64,000 nt of DNA, taken from Kwoniella bestiolae CBS 10118 (Eukaryota > Basidiomycota > Tremellomycetes > Tremellales > Cryptococcaceae). This document shows positions 23,905 through 32,960 of this stretch, one piece after another. The first letter of the stretch is position 1. The number at the start of each line of letters is the position of its first letter. A model generated the notes under the pieces. The model saw only the letters and a program-made list of their open reading frames with translations. It was not told the origin of the DNA and searched no databases. Both the position numbers and the translations under genes were made by a program. The stretch lies in assembly GCF_000512585.2 (NCBI RefSeq), contig NC_089246.1, forward strand, positions 744,001 through 808,000, in the 5' to 3' direction.

Positions 23905-25272
23905 TGTGATCAGTTGAGATTATCGTCAAGATCTACTTCACGACTAGTCATGCAGAGATGATAGGAAACGGACTGAGGGACAGCAAGACACAGTATTCAT
24001 ATCCCTCAAACCTCACTGACAAAACGCTTTCGACAAAATGCGGAATCGCCGAAAGATATGCTTGAACAAAGGTGAAAGAGCGGAACTTAGTCATTTGCAT
24101 AACCCGGTGCTTCGGGTATAGTACCAGGCTGTGCGGGGTCAAAGGATCTGAAATATTCAGACGATATCTTACCCTTGTGCTCAGTTCTCAAACATGAATG
24201 CACTTCTAGGTCTTGCGTTACTGTGAAACACATCGGGGTTTGTCATCTACTGTATGATCAGTGCTTCTCTCAACAATCCCAGCCCAATCTGAAACGGAAA
24301 GGCGGAAGTTCATCAGTTCTTGCAGGCTCATTACGCCCCGATAACATCGCTTCAGAACCTCCGGGCAACCAACTACTCAGATGAATCCGAAGCGTTGTCA
24401 TCTTAGTAGAGGAGATGGTGACCAGTTTCTCCGCCTCAATCCTTGATGAGATCACGTCGAATCACCGAAAGAGGCGATGCACGAGAAGAGTCGGAAATCA
24501 CTGCCATAATCGGCTCTACCGACCGTCGGAAATGAAGTTAGTCTGTCATTTCTCTGACTCTGTCAATGGATATCTGCGAGAATCTCGTGGTCTTTTGGAC
24601 CGTCATACGAGGCTTTACAGCGGCATTGGTGATACAAACCTTGTCTTGACATTTTTGCTCTTCCTGGTCATTTCACCATGCATTTCTTACATCAAAGAAG
24701 GAAGGTCCGAGGAAATACTTTGGGACTTTGCTAGACATGGATGGATCTGCTTATCTCATCGGTGCCACGTCTCATCGACGGAAGCGTAGAGGTCGACCAG
24801 ACGCGAACTTACAATATACAGTCGGTAAGGTCGAGATGAAACCATACCATCTCCTTAGGGTTGTCAAGCGGGTGCGACAAGACAGTAAGAACTGTAGATA
24901 AGAAGGAAATAAGTAGGGGTGAATCTCAAATTAAGTTAACTTAGTGAATTTGCGTTCTCCGTGAGATCAACAAGGGAGAACGACCGAGGCCTAGAAGTCA
25001 AGTGATAAAGGACAGAGTGGTATAAGGATATGTACGTCAAAGACCAGTCACCTTGCTACGTCGCATCAGAAGAGAATTCGAACATGTTTGCTGTAGTTTT
25101 TTTGACTCCACACGCCGGAATGTGGTCCGCAAGCGCAGCAAGAACACCGCCTCTCATTTCAGAGTCAAACGACTACCTGATACTCATCAGATCTGCATGA
25201 CAAACATTTATGTACCAGTTGCGAGATGCGGGGAACGTGGATCGTTATGTTCCATTCGTCAGGTACATCACA
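23905..25272. other. Gap in the array between S3 and L3
   Basis: 1.37 kb. The plus-strand frame at 24415-24789 (124 codons) and the minus-strand frame at 24455-24270, which contains DELPPFRFR somewhat like the FxFR ends of the L genes, are both too weak to call. It could hold decayed array sequence. Confidence 0.35.
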
Positions 25273-25886
25273 TCAGCGAAATTCGAACCCCGGTGACGAT
25301 CCCGCAAAATACTTGGGTTGAGTGATTCCGACCGTGACCTCTTCCTGATTCTCCAGACTACTCACGATAAGGTGGGCGACTTCGTCTGAAGGCCTAACCG
25401 ACCAAAAGTACCACTTTTCGTCTGTTGCAGAACACTCAGGAGAGCGTGTTGCATTTTTATCTGTGAGGTTGCTGCTAAGAATGTGCGTTTCGCTGACATG
25501 AGACGGGTTCTGACGGCCAGAGCACAAGAGGCAATCAGTATGGCAGCTTCGAGCCCCCATTCAATATTCTATAAAGAGGAACGTACTGGGCACAATAGAT
25601 GACTCCAGTACCCTTCAGCAACTGGCTCATCTGAGATCCATTTCGAAATAATTACCACATTGGCAGAACCGCAATCAAATAGCCGACCCCGGAGTTCGCA
25701 TCCTTTATTCTCATTCAGTCGTGATGCCATCTGGAGCGATAGTTCTTCTGATCGGTGTGCAAATAGCATGTCTCGCTCCAAAAGTTTTCCACACTTAGTA
25801 CATCTAGTCCCTGCTTGTTGACCGGAGGGGCACAGATCGTTTCGTTTGTAGGTAAATGTTATGAAACTGTAAAGAGGCGGTGACAT
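25273..25886 (-). CDS. Array gene L3: small two-exon Cys-Pro junction family, long type
   Basis: Exons 25886-25587 and 25509-25273 give 178 residues; the intron is 77 bases. The start MSPPLYSFITFTYKRNDLCP leads into the long-type motif CPSGQQAGTRCTKCG (C-x9-C-x2-C), followed by a helical stretch, FDCGSANVV and YWSHLLCP. The intron falls in phase 0 after that Cys-Pro. Exon 2 starts NPSHVSET, contains TDEKWYFWSV and SDEVAHLIVSSLENQEEV, and ends PGFEFR. Five cysteines at conserved positions suggest a metal site, but that is inference. Its closest relatives here are L1 and L2, with the same length and ends. Function unknown. Confidence 0.68.
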
Positions 25887-26425
25887 GTCAGGTAGACGAA
25901 GGGTTTACGACTGAGAGGCTCTTGTTGTATAGTTGACACAGAAGTCGAACGCTTGTGGAACATAAAGTCTGAGGAAGGAAGGCTGTAACCTGAGAGAGTG
26001 CTAGATATGCTGCTGAATGAGCTGTGACTGCCGGTGGCAACAGAGAACGTCACATAAGCTAAGACTCGTATACTCAAAGGAGGTGCTTCAAAGGATGAAT
26101 GCGTCGGTGGCGGACAGCTTTTACTCTTCGACTCAACGAGACTTCTCTTGTTCAGAATCACCATGTGAAGAGTGTTTCGACATAGTCAAAGAACCGAGTC
26201 CGTCTCACAGCCAGTGCGTATGGCGGGGTTTGACGAAGCTACCATTCAAAAGCCAGGGGGTTCGACTCGAAAATAAAGTGTTTGTAATATCACACTACTC
26301 AGCTTCCTAATCATACTTCCCCCTCGTCAGTTTGCATGCTCTGCAACATCTTTGGATCTGGAAACTATGGCAATTGCAATCGAAACTAACTCAAGCGCAT
26401 GACATCGTCAATATTGGGTGATATC
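25887..26425. other. Gap in the array between L3 and S2
   Basis: Should hold the L3 promoter and the S2 3' end. I saw no exon. The sequence around 26247 resembles a tRNA B box by chance only. Confidence 0.4.
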
Positions 26426-26888
26426 CTATCTTTTTCCCTCGTACACCAGACTATACGCCGTAAATCCAAATTTCTCTTCTTTGAAACTGTCATTGATCCA
26501 CAGATCGGCAGTGATGGAAGCTAGTTTCTTGATTTTGGGGTGCTAATAACCTGTAAGCTTGCAGTCGGAACACCTAGGATTCTGCACATAATCCTCAGCA
26601 CCGTATATCGCCCTGTAGATGAGAGGCAAAATGCAGTGATCACTCACTCACCGGACATGATATCTGAGTCGACAGCTTTTCCACCACGCTTTCATCTCGA
26701 GGGACATTGCCCACAACGACGACACTCCCACACTTTTCGAATCGACCTACCAGATACGTGGGTATATCGTTGTCTGCCAACAAGTCTTTAACATGTTCAG
26801 CGGAATAGGTGTCCGCTGATGACGGATTGAAAGCCATTGGCCGCCTTATGACTGTCATTTTGTATTCTTGCGACTGAGACGCAGACAT
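26426..26888 (-). CDS. Array gene S2: small two-exon Cys-Pro junction family, short type
   Basis: Exons 26888-26652 and 26542-26426 give 117 residues; the intron, 109 bases, is the longest in the family. Exon 1 starts MSASQSQEYKMTVIRRPM, lacks the N-terminal C-x9-C-x2-C motif, and keeps RFEKCGSVVVVGNVPRDES and LSTQISCP before the phase-0 junction. Exon 2, HPKIKKLASITADLWIND onward, matches S1 and S3 exon 2 and ends LVYEGKR. An alternative acceptor at 26576, giving an exon that starts Asn-Pro as in the L genes, would hit a stop after 12 codons, so the downstream acceptor is preferred. Function unknown. Confidence 0.58.
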
Positions 26889-27657
26889 CTTGGTAGTTCA
26901 GAGGGTACTTAGAGTGCTTGATTCAGCAATGTAGGAAAGACGACGGGAGCGCTAGAATAGATTCTGGAGCTCATGACGATGCGCTGTTTATGTAGGGGAG
27001 CGGCGGATGTCGATCCATCTTCCACCGCATCGGAGACGGACGTCACGATCGTGCTGACTTTCCCAAGCTTCCTTTCTTAGTGACTTCCGACAAGCGAGCA
27101 AAATAGAAGAAGGCTCTGACAGAGTACGGTTATTACCTGATCGAGACTAATCATGACTTTCTGAGAGTGATAGCTATCATCTTCTCTGTGATGTATCTCA
27201 CAGGATTCGCCGCTTGACCTCGGAGCCTTCTTAGGCTAAAATTTGCCACTATTTGCATCAAGCGAAATCCTCTATATCGATCGCCAATGGAATTACCAAT
27301 AAAATCCAAGTTTACGGGATAGTAACAACTGAGATAAGCTCGCCACTGCCGCACAGTCGCAATCAGCACACCCGACCTGTATCGCAGGATAACATAATCA
27401 ACGCCGCAACTGGAGATTGGGATGGAAGGATCATTGCTCTCTTCACCAGTCTCATCCTGGGGAGTGTCAATTCTTGTTTGACTTTTTCTGCTATACTGTA
27501 TCGCCTTTGACATGCAGGAAAAGGGAGGCCAAGGGTGAATCAACCTTCCATCCGGGTCATTCTAGTGGGAAGTATAAGCTGAATGCAAGTGCACTGGCCT
27601 TTACTGCAACATGACATTGATCTACGTCCACTGCCAATCTCCAAGGTCTTTGCCACA
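26889..27657. other. Gap in the array between S2 and L2
   Basis: 769 bases. Open frames on both strands overlap here (for example 27151-27543 minus) without any recognisable domain or family motif. Confidence 0.4.
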
Positions 27658-28240
27658 TCATCGAAATCCAAATGCTGGTAATGATCTTTCACGGGTGTCC
27701 AGAGGTTCGAAGATTGCAAAAGCGACGTCCTCGTTCATCTCTAAACCCTCTAAGACTAAGTCAGCAGCTCTTCGTGAAAGATCATACGGACCACATGTCC
27801 ATTCTTCGTCTGCCCAAGAAGCACAAAATGAGCCGTTTGCCCGCGTGTCTGCATTGCCGTTGTTATGTGACGGGTTCTGCATATCACGATGTCACAGTGT
27901 CAGTACGGTTGGCGGAAGTGCAAGTCAAAAGGCTACACACCGGGCATGAAGAACGGTCACGATAGCCCCTCGAATTGTCACGATCTGAAATCTCTCTGGT
28001 ACCCACAATATTGACTGAGCCACAATAGAACTTGCGAATGTAATAATCGCGCTTCAGGCCTTCTTGCAAGCGAGGTGCAATCTTGTCTGATAGAGCGAGA
28101 GCTTGATGCAGTGCGAGCTGGCATCCGTATACGGTTTGCCCACATTGAATACATCTGGTTCCCGATTTTTGCTCAGAAGGACACAGATTGCGCACATCGA
28201 AAGTGAGTGTTGTGTATGAGCTGCAAGGAGACAGTGACAT
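27658..28240 (-). CDS. Array gene L2: small two-exon Cys-Pro junction family, long type
   Basis: Exons 28240-27941 and 27876-27658 encode 172 residues around a 64-base intron. The ATG chosen aligns with the starts of L1 and L3 (MSLSPCSSYTTLTFDVRNLC). The long-type motif is CPSEQKSGTRCIQCG. Then come KFYCGSVNIVGTREISD and DRSSCP at the phase-0 junction. Exon 2 starts NPSHNNGN and carries ADEEWTCGPYDLSRRAADLV and LEMNEDVAFAIFEP, ending PAFGFR. Identity with L1 and L3 is patchy but the order of motifs is the same, so this is divergence after duplication. Function unknown; no targeting signal visible. Confidence 0.7.
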
Positions 28241-28994
28241 ATTCGGTAAGTTGGAAACTGGGGCAAACAATGACAGTCATGGGGAGTATGCGAAGAACAC
28301 CATGTAGTGCGAGCACGAAAAGGAGAGGTCCAACAGGTCCACAAAATCTCTGGTCATATGTATATCAATGGACATGCTGATAATGCCAGTGGAACGGGTG
28401 GCGTCACGGCTGCACCTGAAAATCTGATATAAAGGAGGTGTCTGTGAGAGGAAGGGTACATCAAAGGTAATTCACGTCTCAAAGGAATTGAAAATGAGAA
28501 CACTCTTCACCTGATTCGATAGTCATTGTCGTCATGAGTCCAGACCATCTTCAGGCAGCACAGCTGTCCTCGTGAAACCACGAAATGCTTTCTTCCACCT
28601 CCGGCCTCGGGGAGCATGTTGTAGTAGAGGTGCTTCTTAAGAAATCACTTCTTTACTTGAACATCATACTGCAGTTATCTATCTTCAGTGACTTGGATGA
28701 CAAGGTCTCGTCCACGCCCTAGTTTATTGAGAGCTAGGTTCCAGGCTGTCTGATGTATTATCTGACTGAATATCAGTCGTCGAAGCAGAATCTCAAGCAA
28801 CGGTTTGTGGCACCTCATGGAATATCCGGGCGCAACTCTCAATAGCATCATAATCTCGCACCAATCTTCGCCATGTTGTCATAACATGGCATATCAATAC
28901 ATGCACTGCGGCAAGAAACACCTCCTCACTGACACTTTGCAAAACCCATCACAATGGCGTACAAAGTTGCTATAATGCTGTCAGTGTGCGAGTG
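28241..28994. other. Gap in the array between L2 and S1
   Basis: 754 bases with no family exon. One 36-codon frame on the minus strand (28617-28507) was considered and not called. Confidence 0.4.
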
Positions 28995-29445
28995 TTATGA
29001 ATTCGCTTTGTAGGAAGCAGTATAAACTTTGATCCTCCGTAGAGGCTTGCCCGCAAGACCCGCAAGACCTTCGGAGATCCATTGAGCTCCACGAGTACTG
29101 GCAGCATCTTTGGACGTACAGTAATCGCGTTCGGTGATGTCTCCAGGTCCGTGATCCTTATCCTTTCGAGACACCAATTAGCCAAGTCTACCTCGAGAAT
29201 ACTATTGAGCAGATGCGTAAGATACTTGCAGGGCATTTGATTTCCTTCAACACATTACTCAGAGCGTCATAATTGTTTGGCACATCAGCGATAATGGTAA
29301 TCCCCATACAAGACCCATATCTAGCTAAAAGGTACTGGGTACTGTTGCCCTTCAAGGAACTGTGCACCCGATCTTTCAAATGCGTCGAGAAGTCGGTATA
29401 TAAAGACTTGGATCCGGTAGAATACGTTCCGGATTGAGCAGACAT
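28995..29445 (-). CDS. Array gene S1: small two-exon Cys-Pro junction family, short type, GC-AG intron
   Basis: Exons 29445-29230 and 29162-28995 give 127 residues. Exon 1 starts MSAQSGTYSTGSKSLYTDF, carries ARYGSCMGITIIADVPNN and ends LKEIKCP. At the position where the other members have a GT donor, this gene has GCAAGT, the usual form of a rare GC donor. The acceptor is GAAAG with a CTAAT branch site upstream, making a 67-base intron. Exon 2 reads DKDHGPGDITERDYCTSKDA, then GAQWISEGLAGLAGKPLRR and ends SYKANS. The joined frame restores the family pattern, so the GC donor is probably used. Function unknown. Confidence 0.6.
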
Positions 29446-30529
29446 GTTGTATCTCAGATCACTAATACAGTCAAGATGGTACGATGGCAAGTGGTGTAGT
29501 GAATGAGCAGAAAACTAAAAGCCTTTGTTATGCGCTTGTCAATGTATTTATACATGGATAGAGCAGTGTCGCCTCTCATTTCTGACTCATCCAGTATTCA
29601 TGCTCGGTCTTCTCTGATGGCCTGTGGGTGATGTGTTTGTCGTTCTCCTTTACTCTTCCCGAAGTCACAACTCTTCTGGTGGCACTGCACAAAGGCTGAA
29701 AAGTGAATCATCGAAGGCCGTAACAATCTACCAATGACACCTCGTCAACTCCTCTCGTGCAGTTTTGGAAGTCCATTTACCCCAAGAGAACACCGATTGG
29801 AAGGCTGAACCCACAAAAAGCTACAGATTATATAGCGCCGCACGCGATCTTCATTCAGTGGCTTATCACTTTATACACACCTTCGGCGAGATGCCCCTAT
29901 ATCCCCTTATAGAACCGGTGAAATGTAGGATCCCTTTCGCTCTCCGCAAGTGAACAACCCTGTGTGACTTAATTCCGCTAATGCTCTGTCAAGATCATGT
30001 TGAAAATGTGTATATAATGCATGAATAGAGAAGAGAGTAGAAGTAAGATACAATATGAAAATTTGATAGGCCCCTACACCGACCATGTATGTCCGAGCAT
30101 CTCAAGTCATATTTGACTCTGCTAACAGATCAAGTTTCATTGCCAGTGAAAAGTTCACGGTGCTGTGACTCTAATTTCTGAAGGGGCGAGTTGGAGCTCG
30201 GGTTTGCACGGCCAAGAACTGCTCAGAGAACGAGCGAACAAAGGGACACGTGCACAGTATGGCTTTTCGCTCACAGAAGATCTCACCCAGGTTGATGATT
30301 TCAATAAGTTGCAGTCTTTTGTACCGGCCAAATGGCAATATAACCACAACTCGAGCATCCTTGAATGAGATTAGGCTGGACAGAAAGAGTCTGGTGGTGA
30401 ATGGCAGCTCATCGATCTTTTTTGGGATCCTATCTGCTCGTCGTCACACCTTATTTTCATATGTCGTTCGTGTAGACGACAGGACGCACACATACAAGCT
30501 CCCACTGGGGAATGCTTCGTACATGGATT
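29446..30529. other. Gap in the array between S1 and the divergent member; contains a possible relic
   Basis: 1.08 kb. It includes the plus-strand relic at 29762-29953. The overlapping plus frames at 30165-30564 show no family motif. Confidence 0.4.
29762..29953 (+). pseudogene. Possible inverted relic of an array second exon
   Basis: Reading from just after a CTCGTGCAG acceptor-like site, the plus strand encodes TDWKAEPTKSYRLYSAARDL, then HSVAYHFIHTFGEM and EPVKCRIPFALRK before a stop. The spacing of the aromatic residue, Asp-Leu, helix, Glu-Pro and the basic end resembles L2 exon 2 (DEEW, YDLSRRAADLV, FEP, FGFR). I could not find a matching first exon upstream, so it is either a fragment or chance likeness. 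Confidence 0.25.
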
Positions 30530-31009
30530 TTAGAGAAAATTCAAAATTCGGAACGACTGCCTAAACTGCCAACCTATCTCTCTCTTCAACAAATTAACCG
30601 AAACCGAAATGCCGGTTTCTCTGCAAAAGACGCGACATTTCATAATCGCAATCCGAATGTCTTGATGATTTTTCAAGGCTTTGGTGACCATCTCCACGGC
30701 TGCGGTAGTTTGGAATCTCGGTGACAATCCGATGCTTCGACGTCTGAAAACGAGATAGCACATCGTTGTGAGCGGGATCGTGAGGCCCCCCTGACTTATA
30801 CCTTCGCCACCGTAGTCTACAATTACAGCTGAGTCGCGTCGCTCAAAGTCTCTTTCCCCATTCACACCGTCCGCAGCACGAAGGTCAGTTCCGAAGACGA
30901 AGTTGGAGGTAGCCGATATCGACTCAATGGGCACGGTACGACAACAAGGGTTTACTATCTCATTACTCGAGTGAGATTTGGGAAGAAGCATTGATCTTGG
31001 ATGATTCAT
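30530..31009 (-). CDS. Divergent array member or decayed copy
   Basis: One open frame of 159 codons. Its second half, LSPRFQTTAAVEMVTKALKN followed by HQDIRIAIMKC, fits the helix and strand pattern of array exon 2 (compare L1 SPARKAALLILDGF and L2 RRAADLVLEGLEMNEDVAF). The first half has DFERRDSAVIVDYGGEG, weakly like the CGSVVVVG segment of S2. No Cys-Pro junction is seen. A GTATAA...TTTTCAG intron (58 bases) lies inside but changes the frame, so it may be a remnant of the ancestral intron. Either a diverged gene that lost its intron, or a pseudogene. The start at 31009 is simply the first ATG. Confidence 0.4.
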   Translation of the reverse strand: MNHPRSMLLPKSHSSNEIVNPCCRTVPIESISATSNFVFGTDLRAADGVNGERDFERRDSAVIVDYGGEGISQGGLTIPLTTMCYLVFRRRSIGLSPRFQTTAAVEMVTKALKNHQDIRIAIMKCRVFCRETGISVSVNLLKREIGWQFRQSFRILNFL

Positions 31010-31607
31010 TCACGGGTCGAATCTGGCTGCTGGACTGCGAACTTTGGACAAATTCTCTGGGTTCGTATATCGATCGAGCGGGGTAACATGAATCTTGGAT
31101 CTCATACACAACTATTCATACCTTGCATGATGAGTCCTCTTATCTAGTCCTCAAATTAGCCATTTGTGGGAACTCGTACATGCTTCAGAGGTTTCTGGGT
31201 TTCGTGTCTTGGCCTCCCAATACCTAATTTGTAGATTCCCTTTTGTCAAAGTGCTTAGTCCTGTCTTCGCAGGCTATCACATCGTGGTCTTTTTCAGTAA
31301 ACTGTCACTCGAACCGTTACAGCCAGTCGAATCATTAGTCATATGCAGTACAGAGGCAGACGAAATCGCACACGGATGCATGCAACAAGCACCTGTTTCT
31401 CAGTGCGGCTGTCAAAATGAGAAGGAGAGACCTGATTTTGTTGGTTCGTCCGCACACCGGATAAAGCATGTTTTCATTCTCTGCACTCATTGCATGAATC
31501 TAGACTTCCAGGTAAATACGATAGGAATGTGCACATGTAGAAACTCGATCCATGGAGAACACGGACATTGAATGTGCCGCTTCACTTAATACCACGCGGT
31601 CTATTCA
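31010..31607. other. Gap in the array between the divergent member and L1
   Basis: 598 bases. The plus-strand frame at 31164-31571 (135 codons, Cys-rich at its end) has no recognisable relative here; I saw no support for it as a gene. Confidence 0.35.
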
Positions 31608-32219
31608 TCAGCGGAACTCAAATGCGGGTGAGAATTTGTCGCAATCAATGGGCATCATGAACCGAAGACTGAGTTCTTCACGACCTCTCTCGAAACCGTC
31701 CAAGATGAGTAGAGCAGCTTTTCGTGCAGGACTATAATAAGTATGACTCCAGCGCATACGTTCTGATCGACAAAGCGAGAGAGCGTCTGTGCTACCACCG
31801 TTGCTCTCGTGACCGACGAAGTCGGTGTCGTTGGTATGTGACCGGTTCTACATGCCCAGATTAGGGCGGAAGAAAAATGATCAGCACATCGAGCTAGGAT
31901 GCCGTTGCTTGAGGTGACATACCGGACATGAAAGGTTATTCCAATGCCATTCGAGCATCTCTCGCTCTGAGGAGGGTCGCTCGGTAGACAGGATGTTGAC
32001 CGAGCCGCAACTGAACCAGCTAACCAGATACTCGTCACGGAATTCGTCAGTCAAATGACTTGCCATCTCCGTCGTTAATGCTTGAAGCCGGTGCCACGTG
32101 AAATTATGTTCTATAAGTTCTCCGCATTTGGTACATTTGGACCCAAATTGTTGCTCTGATGGACACAGGTCCGTCTTGCGAAAGGTAATTATCTTCGATG
32201 GATACAGAGCGGCAGACAT
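31608..32219 (-). CDS. Array gene L1: small two-exon Cys-Pro junction family, long type
   Basis: Exons 32219-31923 and 31847-31608 give 178 residues; the intron is 75 bases. The upstream in-frame ATG at 32360 was rejected because MSAALYPSKIITFRKTDLC aligns with the starts of L2 and L3. The long-type motif is CPSEQQFGSKCTKCG. Then come WFSCGSVNILSTE and EWHWNNLSCP, with the phase-0 junction. Exon 2 starts NRSHTND, contains SERMRWSHTYYSPARKAALL and ends SPAFEFR. This gene lies first in the array in the direction of transcription. Function unknown. Confidence 0.68.
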
Positions 32220-32960
32220 GTTGGATAATAACAAAAAGGTATAACTGCAATGTAAATTATAGTGTAGTCGAAAGTAGGATATATTGAAAGGCAGAATCCT
32301 ATGAATGATTAAAGGCTGTGTGGCCACCTGAGTTGAGAGTGAAGCACCGCAATTTGACATCCGCCTTACTCAGACACAGGCTCCAAATGTAAGCTACACC
32401 GTCCAACAGAGGCTGACTTGGAAGGTCCTTTCCTTTATAAACTATTCTGTCCATCACAGTGCCAGACCCTCTTCAGCTAATACAGGTTGAAAGTTCAGAA
32501 AATACCCTCACGTATCTACCTCGATTCTCAGGCTCTTGAGTATCTTGACTGATTGTCCTAAACGGAATGCTTCTCAAGTCCAGACCGGGACCTCTGGGTG
32601 GCATGCTCGACTCCAGTCTTACTTGGTCCCGATCGTATTTGCTTTTAGTCACCTTCTTGACAAGAAGCCCCTTGGTTACGCGTTCGCAAGTCCCTGTATC
32701 GAAGGCCCCGCTTGTGGCAGCACAGAGTTATAGGGAGGATAGCAAAGGGTGACAACACCGATGGAGGCATGTCATTATAGCACCGTAATTACTGTGTGGT
32801 CAGTCGTACCGCAACGTACCCGTAAAATGGTCGAGCTGCTCGAACAGATAAAGTGAGCTGGCCTGATTGTCTTGTGAAAAGACTGAATATACAACATCGA
32901 TACATGCCAGACCAGTACAACTGCTTAGCGCTGGACCGGACTAAGTGAAGATAATCATGT
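32220..32960. other. Intergenic between the array and the OB-fold-like gene
   Basis: 741 bases marking the right edge of the array. No gene seen; short plus-strand frames at 32536-32752 lack features. Confidence 0.45.

Noticed and set aside
24415..24789. Plus-strand open frame of 124 codons inside the array
   Set aside because: No recognisable motif, no splice-compatible partner and no likeness to the array genes; long enough to occur by chance.
26208..26290. tRNA-like B box (GGTTCGACTCG)
   Set aside because: No convincing A box, acceptor stem or cloverleaf could be drawn around it.
28507..28617. Minus-strand 36-codon frame starting MLPEAGGGRKHFVV
   Set aside because: Ends at a GTGAAG that could be a donor, but the next frame after the nearest acceptor is featureless. 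Too short to support.
31164..31571. Plus-strand open frame of 135 codons opposite the divergent-member/L1 gap
   Set aside because: A Cys-rich end looked interesting, but the rest has no fold-like pattern and no paralogue here.
23439..32219. The array as a transposon cluster
   Set aside because: No reverse transcriptase, transposase, long terminal or inverted repeats were seen; members are diverged genes with a shared intron.
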